Below are positions 12,458-24,851 of a DNA stretch of 64,000 nucleotides, piece by piece; position 1 is the first letter of the stretch; every line of letters starts with the position of its first letter. The DNA comes from Typhlomys cinereus (taxonomy: Eukaryota; Chordata; Mammalia; Rodentia; Platacanthomyidae). The translations under genes and the position numbers were made by a program. Under the pieces are notes generated by a model that was not told the DNA's origin, did not search any database, and saw only the letters and a program-made list of their open reading frames with translations. The stretch covers positions 868,001-932,000 of the forward strand of contig JALPQD010000242.1 of NCBI GenBank assembly GCA_023101885.1, in the 5' to 3' direction.

Positions 12458-13164
12458 ACAGTCGTTAGCCCAGTGTAAACTTTTCCCACATTTGGGGCAA
12501 GGTGTTTTTGGCTTAATCATGAGCTTAGGGCATGAGCTTTTAAAGTGTCCAGGCTCTCCACAGCACCAATATGAGGGGGGGGGTCCTTTGTCTGTTTCTG
12601 AATGGCCAGAGCATTACCAGAAGTAGCCAAATCCTCAAATAGGATGGTGGAGGGAGTGATATCTTTGATAGCTATTATCCACTTATGAATATGTTCATTA
12701 CAGGAAGGAACAACCGCATTATGGGTAGGTGTATTTGCTCCTTCCCAGAACAAATCTTTAATCAATGCATCTCTTGCTGGTCCAACTGGGGTGCATCTCT
12801 CCACCACTTCGGTTACACATGTTAAAAAGTCAGCAAATCTTTCATCAGGTCCTTGGATAAGGTTATGGAAAAAGGACTCTGGTCTTTGAGGCCTGCAAGT
12901 CTTTAGGCCTTGTAAGGCCATTTGTCTAATGGTAGATTGTGAAACAGGATCACTATATTGACTTCTATCTGTAAGCATATCTATTGTAATTTGTATGTCA
13001 TATTGTAGATTACTATGGGCTTGGCTTTCAGCCATATCATCATAGGATATAGCCATCCTGGACTTCCCTCTTATAGGCCAGGAAAAGTACTCCCATGCAA
13101 ATCTGTGGGTCCCAGACATTTTTCTGGGGAAGTCCAAGGAGCTAAGATTAAGGCTTCCTCCCAA
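12458..13164 (-). pseudogene. gag: ERV1 gag remnant: capsid C-terminal part and nucleocapsid
   Basis: A 215-codon open stretch (13164-12517) carries a capsid C-terminal domain with a major homology region-like segment (LIQGPDERFADFL, about residue 103-115). The frame then leaves the nucleocapsid. Two CCHC knuckles are read in another frame: one at 12530-12571, whose first Cys position reads as Tyr (YWCCGEPGHFKSSC), and an intact one at 12458-12499 (CPKCGKSLHWANDC). A run of nine C on the coding strand (G at 12575-12583) sits at the frame change and is the likely frameshift. Gag would assemble the particle and bind RNA; this copy is broken. Confidence 0.8.
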
Positions 13165-13795
13165 AAATATTCAAAGTCCTCCAGCATCACTTTGATCCTA
13201 TATAAGTCTAGTAAAGCCTTAAAGGAAGTCAGATGTTGTGCCTTCTAATGGGATGGTAAATTACTGATTATGGAGAGGAAAGGCTCCCGAATGAAGCAGA
13301 GATGACTAGGAGGTGAGCGCACAAGGCAAAAAAGTGCAGAAAATAAAAAGCAATCACTAGAAACAAGGTCAAAGTGAAAAAACTCCTAAAAGGGTAACCA
13401 ATGTCCAAGAAAAGACTTAGTGCAGGATATTCGCAAGGATCTAAGCATCCTATGCTTAGTGAAGGACTTCGGGAGTTCGTTACTCCCCCGGGCTGTATGC
13501 CCCTGGCCAGGCCAATTCAAACCTGGGCTCCAAGTTCTGAACAGACTACTTTCTCATAAGAACTCGCCAGGAAAAGCCTTGGTTTAGAGGGTTTTTTGAT
13601 CATGGGGAAAACAAAAAACCGATTGTGGTGCTAACTTTAAGAGCACAAGGATGAACAAACAGGGAAAAGGGATGAGGAGGGGGCCGCCTGCTCACCTTCA
13701 GGCACCAAAAGTAAAGGACCACAAAACCAAAGGGGTCACTCACGGAAGTGAGCTTTACCGGAGTGGGTGTCTTGTCTACACTGAAGGCAGAACCA
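13165..13795 (-). other. ERV1 leader and 5' gag region, unassigned
   Basis: This lies between the primer binding site and the recognisable capsid. No matrix domain was identified. A paralogous piece (from about 13280 to 13500) recurs at 33778-34015 (shared AGAAAATAAAAAGCAAT and CTCCTAAAAGGGTAACCAA), showing that the family has more than one copy in this window. Confidence 0.6.
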
Positions 13796-13813
13796 CCCCA
13801 AGTTGGTGCACCA
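13796..13813 (-). other. ERV1 primer binding site, tRNA-Lys(1,2)-like
   Basis: Minus strand reads TGGTGCACCAACTTGGGG immediately next to the LTR. It differs from the lysine-1,2 primer site TGGCGCCCAACGTGGGGC by CpG-type changes and one inserted A. Lysine primers are typical of betaretrovirus-like class II ERVs. Confidence 0.65.
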
Positions 13814-13815
13814 GA

Positions 13816-14085
13816 TGTTGCTGAATTCCCACTGGGCCAGCCAGGAAAAGGAGGGGAAGGGGCAGCGCCTTGTGGGCTCGAGGCAAATTGGTGAGCCAGC
13901 GACGGGGTCACCACCCAGACCCTGGAAGTCATGTGAGAAGCGACAGGCAGAGGACGAGTTGGCTACAGAATCAGCTTTATTCAGGAAGTGTTTGGACTTA
14001 TATAGGGTAGGGGTCCAACCAGGTGTGGCCACCTTTCTGCTCAGGAGAAGGGTGAGAGCAGCCACCAATCATTTAGCTATTTACA
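13816..14085 (-). mobile_element. ERV1 5' LTR
   Basis: A 270-bp LTR reading on the minus strand TGTAAATAGC...TTCAGCAACA. It contains a TATATAAG box (13997-14004) and an AATAAA signal (13976-13981), and is followed directly by the primer site. Satellite resumes at 14086-14092 with GGTGTCACGTAATAGG. Confidence 0.75.
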
Positions 14086-17000
14086 AGGTGTCACGTAATA
14101 GGTTCACCACCCATCATAGACTTGATATGACATCTTTCTCACCACTGACATTCCAGCCTTACTGTGACATCACACCTTCACCCATGACATAACAGCCTTA
14201 TTATGACACCAGACTCACCACTAACATCACAAACTCATTGTGCAATCAAAACCTCTTCAGTGACATCACAAAATCACTGTCGTGAGACATCATAGCCACA
14301 TTGTGTCCTCACAGCTTCACTGTAACATTACATCCTGACAGTGCATTCACAGCCTCATTGTGACATAACAGCCATACCATGCCATCAAAGCATCACTGTG
14401 ACATAAAGCTTCACCTCTGATAGCATAGCCTCACTGTGCATTGGAGCCTCACCAGTGACAATACAGCCTCACCAATGATATAGTCTCCCTGTGAAAGCAC
14501 AGTCACTAATGTCACCCTAACCTCACTGTGACATCACAACCTCATTTTGAAATCACAGCCACAACTGAGCCAAAATAACCTCACTGTTATATCACAGCCT
14601 CACCACTCACAGGACAGGCTCACCGTGATATTACAGCCTCACCAGTGCCACCACTGCCTCATAGTGAAATCATAACCTCACCGTGGCATCACAGCCTCAC
14701 CAGTTATGCCACATCATCAATGCAACATCTCAGTCTCATCTCTCACATCAGTCTCAGTTTTGAAATCATGGCCTAATCATATATCACGCAGCTGCACTGT
14801 GAAAGCAGAGCCTTACTGTGCCAGCAAAACCTTTCCAGTGACAGCATAACATCACTGTATCATCAGAGCCTCACTATAACATCATAGCCACACTGAGTCC
14901 TCACAGCCTCACTGTCACATTACAACAGGACAGCACCATCACAAACTCACTGTGACAGCACCCTTGTGATAGACATAATAGCTTTATGATGATATCACAT
15001 ACACACCTCTGACAGCCTCTCTGTGACATCACAGCCTCACCTCTGAGGTTATACACTCACTGTGACATGACAGCCTAACTATGACATTACAGGCTCACCT
15101 CTGAAATCAATGCACATGTGTAACATCACAGCATTGATTCTGACAATATAGCCTCACTGTTTTATCACAGCCTCTGTATTACATCACAGGCTCACCTCTG
15201 AAATCTTCACCTCAGTGCAACATCAAATCATCACTGACTTCCTACCCAGACTTTCCATGACACCACAGCCTCACAACTGACTTCACTGCCTCACTGAAAC
15301 ATGACAGCCTCCCTCTGACACCACAGTTTCGCTATTGACATCACCACCTAACAGTGACAAGGTAATTTCCCTACTGACATCACAACCTCACAGTGATATC
15401 ACAGCTTCATTGTGACATCACAGCCATACCATACCATCAAAGTATCACTGTGGCATAAAGCTTTACTTCTGACATTATATCCTCTCTGTGACATCGCAGC
15501 CTGAGTTTGAAACAATAAAATCACTGTGATATTGGAGCCTCACCAGTGACAATACAGCCTCACCAATAATATATATAGTCTCCCTGTGAAAGCACAGTCC
15601 CTACTGACATCACAACCTCACTGTGAAATCAGAACCTCATTGTGACATTATGGCCACACGGTGAAAGCACAGCTTCGCGTGCCATCACAGCCTCTCCAAT
15701 AACATGCCAGCCTTACTATGACATCTCAGCCCCATCACTGACATAAGCCTCATTTATGACATCATAGCAATAACCAATGATATCACAACCTAATTGTGAT
15801 ATCACATCCTCTCCTCTGACATCACAGACTCACTGTGACCTTATAGCCTCCACCATAAAATCACCATCTCCCTGTGACATCACAGGGCATCAAAGCCTCA
15901 CAGTGGCATCACCTTCTCACCAGTGACATGACAATCTCACTGTGACATCATACTTTCATCACTTACATCAGCCTCATTCTAACATCACACCCTAGCCACT
16001 AAAATCTCAACTGAACTGTGATGTCATAGTCTTTAAACTCACTGTGATATCACAAATTCATGGTAAAATAACAGCTTCACAGTGATATCACAGCTTCTCC
16101 TCTGACATCAGAGCCTCATTGTGACTGCACAGCCTCACAGCTTCTCCTCTGACATCAGAGCCACACTGTGACTGCACAGCCTCACCACTGATCTCCTAAG
16201 TTCACTGTGAAATCCAGGCATCACCCCTGCCCACTGACACCACAGATTTACCTGTTGCAACATAGCCTCATTGTGACATCAGTCTTGCCACTGACATCAC
16301 AGTCTCACTGTGACATCACAGCCTCAAAACTGATAGAACAGGCTCACTGTGATATTACAGCCTCCTCTGTGACACCACTGCCTCATGGTGACATCAAAAA
16401 TCTCACTGTGGCATAACAGTCTTACCAGGTATATCCCATCGTAAATGTGACATCTCTGCGTCATCACTCACATCAGTCTCACTTCTGAAATTACAGCTTA
16501 ACCACTGTCCTCACAGCCTCACTGTGACATCACAGCCAAATTGTGAAATCACAGCCTCACTGTGATATCACAGCCTCATGGTGATATAACAGCCGCATAG
16601 GGACATCACAGGCTCAGCACTGGTATCATAACTAGCCTTACCATGACACAACAGCCTTACCACAAATAACACAGGCTCACTTTGATGTAACAGCCTCAGC
16701 AGTGACATCATAGCCTTTGACATCTTAAACAGTGACACCACAGCCTCACATGTTACATCACTTTCTCATTGTGACATCAATCTTCCCATAGGTATCACAG
16801 CCTCACTGTGACCTTACATTCTAACTCGATACATCCTGTTACATCATAGCCTCATGGTGAAATCAGCACTGCCACTGACACTGCATCTTCCATAGTGACC
16901 TCATAGCCTCATAGTGACCTCAAAGAGTTTGTGATGTCACAGCTTCATAGTAATATCACAGCTTCCCAGTGATATTACAACCTCCCTGTGGCATTACAGC

Positions 17001-17986
17001 CTTAATTCTGACATCACAGCCTCCCTGTGATATCACAGACTCACTGTAACATAACAAGCTAACCTCTGAAATCATGGCATCAGTGACACCATAGACATCC
17101 TGCCTATTCTTGCTATGACACCACAGCCTCATCACTGACATCTCAGGTTCACGATCACATAATGTCTCAACAGTGACACCACAGTGTCTCTATGGCATCA
17201 CAGAGTCACCAAAAACATCCCAGCCTCACTGTGACATCTCAGCCTCATCACTGACATCAGCCTCATTTCTGACATCACAGCCTAACCAGTGAAATCTGAG
17301 CCCTACCTGTAATGTTATCGTCTATCACCACTGATATCACAGCCTCACTGTAATATCATAACCTCATGGTAACATTACCACCTCACAGTGACATCACAAC
17401 CTCTCCTCTGACATCACAGCCTTAGTGTGACTGCACAGCCTCACCACTAATGTCCTAATCTCACTGTGAAATCTAAGCATCACACATGATGTCACAGCCT
17501 CACTGACATCTCATAGAATCAGCCCTGACATCAGAGCCTCACTGTGACATCATAGACTGACAGTGACCTCACAACCTGCCCGCTGACACCACAGGCTCAC
17601 CTGTTACATTATAGACTCATTTTGACATCAGTCTTGCCACTGACATCACAGCCTCACTCTGATATCACAGCTTCCAGAGTGATATCACCTCACAGTTACA
17701 CAATAGCCCACAATGACATAAAACTCTCACAGTGACATAACCTCACTGTTACATGATGGCCCCAACAGTGACAATAGAGCCTTTGATGTCACAGTCTCAC
17801 CAGTGTCACTGTCACGTAATAGGTTCATCACTGCCATCAGAGCCTTATCAGTGACATCATAACTCGCTAAGACGTCTTTCTCACTACCGACATTCCAGGC
17901 TTATTGGGACATCACAACTTCACCAGTGACATCATAGCCTCATTGTGACATCAACACATCACCACTGATGTCATAGCCTCACTATG
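14086..17986 (+). repeat. Satellite array, forward orientation, segment 3
   Basis: Same 19-20 bp array. It resumes in the middle of the CACGTAATAGGTTCACC phrase, which recurs near 17812, about 3.7 kb later. A 47-bp-period direct duplication lies at about 16091-16185 (CTTCTCCTCTGACATCAGAG repeated). No gene or inserted element was seen. Confidence 0.95.
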
Positions 17987-18276
17987 TGTAACAGTTAATC
18001 TTTATATGTTTCCAGAGGGATGGTACAGTCTCTCAAAGAGAGGTGGCATGGTTGGCTGGCCAAAGCTGAAAGAGGCTAAGTCACCGCAGACATCTTGGAA
18101 GCTGAGAGCGACAGACTGCTTACAGCAAAGGCAGACTTCACTAGAGGTAGGGTGGGACTAATCCACCTCAAGTCCCACGCCTTTTGACTGCCTTCCTCCA
18201 GCTAGTCTCCACCTCTCAAGATACCATGACCTTGCCAAACACATGAGACTGTGGGGGACACATTTCAAACCATGAA
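17987..18276 (+). mobile_element. Interspersed repeat, about 290 bp, unnamed family
   Basis: Non-satellite block flanked by a perfect 6-bp duplication (actatg at 17981-17986 and 18277-18282). Undoing it restores a normal satellite phrase, CCTCACTATGACATCAACC. Its middle (GGCTGGCCAAAGCTG, CAGCAAAGGCAGAC, ATGACCTTGCCAAACACATG) matches about 56875-57095, so the two belong to one family. Strand is nominal. It resembles rodent medium-reiterated repeats, but I cannot name it with confidence. Confidence 0.75.
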
Positions 18277-21200
18277 ACTATGACATCAACCTTGCCACTG
18301 ACATCACAGACTCACTGTGACCTCATACTTTCTATCATGACACCACCAACTCCCTGTGATATCACGGGCTCAAGGAGTCAACACAGCCACCTGATGATAT
18401 CAAGGCCTCACAGCCTCACCAGTGACATGCCAGCCTCATTGTGATATTATACTCTCATCACTCACATCAGTCTCATTCTGATATCAGAGCATAACGACTG
18501 AATTCACATCCTCACTGTGTCGCAATCTCTCTCCAGTGACATTGTCATATCACAGCATAACTGGTAACAACACAGCCTCAATGGTACATCACAGCATTAT
18601 CAATGACATCATAGCCTCAGTGTGACATCATGGCCTCACCAGTGGAAGCACAGCCTCACCTGTGACATCAGCGTCGCCACTGACATTAGTCAGAACACTG
18701 ATATCACAGCTTCACCAGTGACATCACAGCCTCATTGTGACATCACAACCACACTGTACCAGCACAGCCTCTCTATGACATCACAGGCTCCCCACTGATA
18801 GTACAGGCTCACCGTGATATTACAGCTTCACCAGTGGCACTACAGCCTCCTGGTGCCATCATAACCTCACAGCTTCTCCAGTTATGTCACATTGTCAATG
18901 TGATACCTCAACCTCATCTCTCACAGCAGTCTCACTTCTGAAATCACAGCCTAACCACTGACCTCACAGCTGCACTGTGACCTCAATCTCACTGTGACAT
19001 CACAGCCTCACTCTCACATTATAGCTTCATGGTGACATGACAGCCACATTGTGACATCACATCCTCTCCAGAGATAACGCAGACTCACATTGATGTGACA
19101 GCCTAAGCAGTGACATCACTTCATGTAATAGGTTCAACACTGAAATCATAGACTTACCAAGACATCTTTCTCACCACTGACATTCTTGCTTTATTGTGAC
19201 ATCACACCTTCACCAGTGACATCACACACTCTTTGTGACATCAGCCTTACCACTAATATTACAGCCTCACTGTGTCATCCAGACCTCTCCAGTGACATCT
19301 CAACATCACTGTGTCATCAGAGTCTCACTGTGACATCATAGCCACACTGTATCCTCATATTCTCAGTGTAGCATTACAACCTGACAGTGATATTATAGCC
19401 TCACTATGAAATAACAAACTCATTGTGACATCAGCCTTGTCACTGACATAATAGACTCATGATTACATCACATACACATCTCTGATATAGCCTCACTGTG
19501 ACATCACAGCCTCAGGGTGACATCACAGCCTCAGGGTGACATCACAGTCCACTGTGACCTCACAGCTTCCACCGTGATATACCTGTGACATCATGGGCTT
19601 ACTGTGACACCACAGACACACGGTGACATCAAAACCACACAGTGGCATCTCAGCCTCATCAGTGACATTCCAGCCTCACTATGGCATTATACCCTCATCA
19701 CTCACACCAGTCTCATTTTGGTATTACAACCTAACCACTGATGTCCACTCACATCACAGCTTCATCTCTATGGTTATATACTCATTGTGACATAACGGCC
19801 TAACCATGACATCACAACCTCTCTGTGACCTCAGCCTTGCCACTGAGATAATAGCCTCATCATGACGTCACATACACACCTCTAACATAGCTTCACTGTG
19901 ATATCACAGGCTGAATGTGACATCAAAGTTTCACTGTGACATCACAATCTCACATTTGACATCACAGCCTCACTGTGATACAACAGGCTAACCTTTGATA
20001 TAACATCAGTGACTACAAGGACATCTTCTCTAGCCTCGCTATGACACCATAGCCTCATTACTGACATCTCAGGCTTTCAATCACATGACAGCCTCAACAG
20101 TGACATCACAGCAAACCTGTGGCATTACAGCCTCAACAGTAATATCCCACCCTCACTTTGTCATAAGAGCCTCAATGTGACATCACAGCATCACCACTGA
20201 CATCATAGCCTCACTGAGACATCACAAACTCACTGTGACATCAGTCTTGCAACTGACATAATAGCCTCATTGTGACATCACATACAAACTTCTTACATAG
20301 CCCCACTGTGATATCACATTCTCAATGTGACTTCACAGCATCACCACTGACATCACATACATATTGTGACATAGCCTCACTGTGATATCACAGCCTGAAT
20401 GTGATTTCACAACCTCACTGTGACATTGAAGGCTCAGTTTGATACAATAAACTCACTGTGACAATACAGCCTTAAATATGACATAGTCTCCTTGTGAAAG
20501 CACAGTCACTACTGGCATCACAATCTCACTGTGACATCACAACCTCACTGTGACATCACAGCCACAATGTGCCAGCACAGTCTCACTGTAACATCACAGC
20601 CTTACCATTGATATGACAGCCTCACAGTGACCTCACAGCCTCTCTTCTGACATCACAGCCTCAGTGTGACTGCACAGCCTCACCACTGACATACTAACCT
20701 CACTGAGAAATCCATGCATCAACCCTGACATCACAGCCTCACTCTAACATCAGAGCCTCACCACTAATATGAGAGGCTCACCGTGATATTACAGCCTCAC
20801 CAGTGACATTATAGCCTCATGGTTTCATCATAACCTCACTATAGCATCTCAGGCTCACTGTGACATCATAGGCACACTGTGTCCTCACAGCCTCAATGTG
20901 ACATCACAAACTCACTGTGACATCATAACTTCTCCAGTGACATCACAATCTCACAGTGACTTCACAGCTGTACTGTGAAATCATTGCATTACTGTCAAGT
21001 AAACATTCACCTCTGACATCATAGCCTCACCATGACATCACAGCCTCAGTTTGTGACATTAGAGCCTTATGAGTGACAGTACAGCCTCACCATTGACATA
21101 GTATCCCTGTGAAAGCACAGTCACTACTGACATCACAACCTCATTGTAGCATCACAAATTCACTGTGACAACAACCTACCACTGACATAATAGGCTCCTG

Positions 21201-24146
21201 TTAACATCACATATAAATTTCTGACATAGCCTCACTGTGAGATCACAACCTGATTGTGACATCACAGCCACACTCTGCTAACACAGCCTCACAGTGACAT
21301 CACAGCCTCACTAACGATGTGACAGGCTCACTGCAATATCACAGCCTCACTAGTGAACCACAGCTTTATGGTGACATCATAACCTCACTGTGACATCACA
21401 GCTTGACTTGTTATATCACATTGTAAGTGCAACATCTCTGCTTCATGGCTCACATCAGTCTCATTTCTTAAATCACACCCTAACCACTGACCTCACAACT
21501 ACACTGTGACATCACTGTCTCTCAGTGACTTAACAGCTTCACTGTGACATTACAGCCTCACTGCAACATCATAGACTTTAACATCATAAATAGTGACAAC
21601 AGTCTCACATATTACATCAGTGCCTCATTGTGATGTCAATCTTACCACAGATATTACAGCCTCACAGTGTCCTAATAGCCTCACTGTGACTTCATAGTAT
21701 AACCTGCTACATCATAGACTCACCTGTTGCATCCTATCCTCATGATGAAATCAGACTTACCACTGACATCACATCTTCCACAGTGGCCTCACAGCCTCAC
21801 TGGGCCATACAAATTCTCTGTGATGTCACAGTCTCACAGTGACATCTCAGCTTCACAGTGATATCACAGCCTCATTCAGGAATTAGAGCCACATTTCTGA
21901 CATCATAGGCTCATTCTGACATCACAGCCTCACCTCTGACATCACAGCCTCACTGTAACATAACAGGATAACCTCTGAAATCATAGCATCAGTGACACCA
22001 CGGACCTCCTGCCTAGCCTCACTATGACACCACATCATCACTGACATCTCAGACTCACAGTCATGAGACAGCCTGAACAGTGACACCACAGTCTTGCTGT
22101 GTATAATAGCCTCACCAGTAACATCCCAGCCTCACTGTGACATTTCAGGCTCATCACTGACATTAGCCTTACTTCTGCCATCACAGCCTAATCCCTGAAA
22201 TCTCAGCCAAACTGTGATGTCATAGTCTATCACCATTCATATCACAGTTTCACTCTGATATCACAACTTCATGTTACATCTGATAACATCAGAGGCTCAC
22301 AGTGAAATCACATTCTCCCCTCTGACTTCACAGTTTCATATGACTGCATAGCCTCACCACTGTCATGACTGTGATATCCAAACATCACTGCTGATGTCTC
22401 AGCCTCACTGATATCTCATAGAATCAGCCCTGACTTCGAGCCATACTGCTACATCACACCCTTACAGTGACCTCAAAACCTGCCAACTGACACTACAGGC
22501 TCACCTATTACATCATAGCCTCACTGTGACATCAGTCTTGCCACTGACATCACAGTTTCACAATGATATCACAGCTCCCAGAGTGATATCACACTCTGGG
22601 ATATCACTCTGGGAGCTGTGATATCACATAATGGTGACATGACAGCCCACTGTGACATACAACCCTCACAGTGACATCAGAGCCTCATTGTGACGCCACG
22701 GCATCACTAGTGATGGTAGAGCCTCACCTGTAACCTCACCATTGCCACTGACATTAGTCAGAACACTGATATCACTACCACACAAGTGACAATGTAGCCT
22801 TTGACATCACAGCCTCACCAGTGTCACTATCAAGTAGTAGGTTCACCACTGACATCATAGCCTCAAAAGTGACATCATACACTCACTATTACATCTTTCT
22901 CACCACTGACATTACTGCTTATCGTGACATCACACCTTCACCAGTGAGATCACAGCCTCATTATACCATCACAGTATCACCATTGACATCATAGCCTCAC
23001 TGAGACATCAGCCTTGCCACTGATATCACAGTCTCACTGTGATCTTACAACCTCAACCGTGACAACACCAACTTTCTGTGATATCATGGGCTCAAAGTGA
23101 TACCATACTGTAACATCAAAACCTCACAAGTGGCATCAGAGCCTCACCAATGACATGACAAACACACTGTGACATTATACACTCATCACTTACATCAGAC
23201 TCATTCTGGTATCACAGCCTAACCACTGAAATCACATCCTCACTGTGATGTCAGTCTCACTTCACTGATATCTCAGCCTCACTGTGATATCACAGCATCA
23301 CTGGTGACAAAACAGACTCACTGGGACATCACAGTCTCACCTCTGAGATTATAGCCTTACTATGACATCATAGCCTCAATGTGACATGACAAGCTCTCCT
23401 CTGAATCATTGCTCAAATGTGACATCACAGCATCTACTCTGACATTATTGCCTCACTGTTTCATCGCAGCCTCACTATGATATCACAGGCTCATCTCTTT
23501 GGAATTATCACCTCAATGTGACCTCACACCCTCATCACTGACATGCTACCTAGGCTCACTATGACACCACAGTGTCACCACTGATATGACAGGGTCACAG
23601 TGACATCACAGCCTTTCCTCTCACATCACAGCCTTAGTGTGACTAAACAGCCTCGCCACTGACATCCTAACCTCACTGTGAATTCCAAGCATCACCGCTG
23701 ATGTCACAGCTTCACTGACATCTCATAGAATCAGCCCTGATCTCAGTGCCTCACTGTGACATCACGGAATCACAATGACTTCACAACATTCCTACTGTCA
23801 CAACAGGTACACCTGTTACACATTGTGACATTAGTCTTGCCACTGACATCACAGTCTTTCACACTGTGACATTATACATTTGACGCTGACACCACAGGCT
23901 CACCTGATACATGATAGCCTCATTGTGACCTCTGTCTTATCACTGACATCTCAGCATCACTGTGACATCTCAGCTCCATGGAAATAAAATCTCATGGAGA
24001 CAAGACAGCCCACAGTGACATCCAACCTTAACAGAGACATCACAGCCTCAGTGTGACATCATGGCCTCATCAGTGAGAGCACAACCTCACATGTGACATC
24101 AGCATGACCATGGACATTAGTCAGAACAGTGACATCATTGCCACAC
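18277..24146 (+). repeat. Satellite array, forward orientation, segment 4
   Basis: Same array, 5.9 kb. The CATGTAATAGGTTCAACAC phrase recurs near 19125 and a variant near 22827 (3.7 kb apart). The TTTGATACAATAAACTCAC phrase lies near 20435. A perfect palindrome lies at 22564-22626 (separate entry). A short tandem duplication of CATCACAGCCTCAGGGTGA lies at 19502-19540. No gene or inserted element was seen. Confidence 0.95.
22564..22626. repeat. Perfect 27-bp inverted repeat with 9-nt loop
   Basis: Left arm 22564-22590 and right arm 22600-22626 are exact reverse complements, with key words TGATATCACAGCTCCC and GGGAGCTGTGATATCA. The 9-nt loop is ACACTCTGG. The left arm is an ordinary forward-orientation satellite phrase (compare about 17670-17690), so the right arm is a local inverted copy. 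Confidence 0.95.
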
Positions 24147-24571
24147 TGCTGGGCTGATTTTTCCATGCATATACACACACTGTGACAACTCCAGGCCATC
24201 AGGGCGGAGAAAGGCAAACGCACTGCAGGTTCTCCAGCCCCTCACTCAAATCCTGGGGACTCCAGACACAGCAGGGAGCTTGTCGAGGCAAGACTCAATT
24301 TATTGGGGGCAATGAAACAGTTTATATATAGACAGCAGACTGCAGGGTGTGAAATGGGCAACCAGTTACCTTAATGATCAGCAAAGCATGCACGCTACAT
24401 AGGTCAGACTAAACATAAATCTATGTTGGCTCCTATGAGCCAATTAGAGCTCTCTATAATAAAAACAGGGTTACACCAGCACACTAGCTCCTAGTGCCAT
24501 CTTTGGTCCCATGTGCTAAGCCATACCCTGCTCTCTCCCTCCCAGACCATTATTCTTGGGCAGGCCCAACA
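24147..24571 (-). mobile_element. Solo LTR, class II (IAP/ERVK-like)
   Basis: Minus strand reads TGTTGGGCCTGCCC...TGGGCTGATTTTTCC-region...CAGCA, with TG...CA ends, a TATATATAAA box at 24321-24330 and AATAAA at 24299-24304. A 6-bp target duplication (ccacac at 24141-24146, ctacac at 24572-24577, one mismatch) fits class II integrases. Removing it restores the standard phrase GCCACACCAGTGACAACACAG. The TGTTGGGCC start and parts of the body resemble the ERV3 LTRs. No internal retroviral sequence is present, as after LTR-LTR recombination. Confidence 0.88.
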
Positions 24572-24813
24572 CTACACCAGTGACAACACAGCCTTTGACA
24601 ACACAGCCTCACCAGTATCACTGTCATGTAATACCACTGAAATCATAGCCTCACTAGTGACATCATAGTTCCACTATGACATCTTTGTCATCACTGAGAT
24701 TCCAGCCTTATCATGTCATCACCAGTGACATCACAGCCTCATTGTGACATCAGCCTCACTACTAACATCACAGCTTCACGGTGCCATTGAAACCTCTCCA
24801 GTGACATCATATC

Positions 24814-24851
24814 GTCTACGGCCATACCACCCTGAACGCGCCCGATCTCGT
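24814..24851 (+). pseudogene. 5S rRNA 5'-end fragment (nt 1-38), retroposed
   Basis: The 38 bases from GTCTACGGCCATACCACC to GATCTCGT match the first 38 nucleotides of vertebrate 5S rRNA as I know it, with no visible mismatch. Both flanks carry the same 16-mer, ccagtgacatcatatc (24798-24813 and 24852-24867), which is itself satellite sequence, so the fragment sits in a perfect target-site duplication. No A-tail is present. The 5' end of the RNA is exact and the 3' part is missing. It is not a functional 5S gene, since the internal promoter (A box, IE, C box, nt about 50-90) is absent. Confidence 0.93.

Larger units (their letters stand above)
7363..14091 (-). mobile_element. ERV1: degenerate class II (betaretrovirus/IAP-like) provirus, with two nested insertions
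   Basis: A 6.7-kb block of non-satellite sequence. Reading the minus strand it holds an LTR (14085-13816), a lysine-type primer binding site, gag remnants, protease, reverse transcriptase, RNase H and integrase remnants, then unassigned sequence. The pol order and integrase motifs are those of class II ERVs. Two later insertions split it: an L1 3' end (10435-10952) and a MaLR-like LTR (9276-9689). No second LTR is recognisable at the left end. Near-identical 17-mers (gctgtttactaggtgtc at 7363-7379, gctatttacaaggtgtc at 14076-14092) mark both ends, with aggtgt as a possible 6-bp target duplication. All frames are broken. Confidence 0.85.

Noticed and set aside
24814..24851. Functional 5S rRNA gene
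   Set aside because: Only 38 nt are present and the internal promoter is missing.
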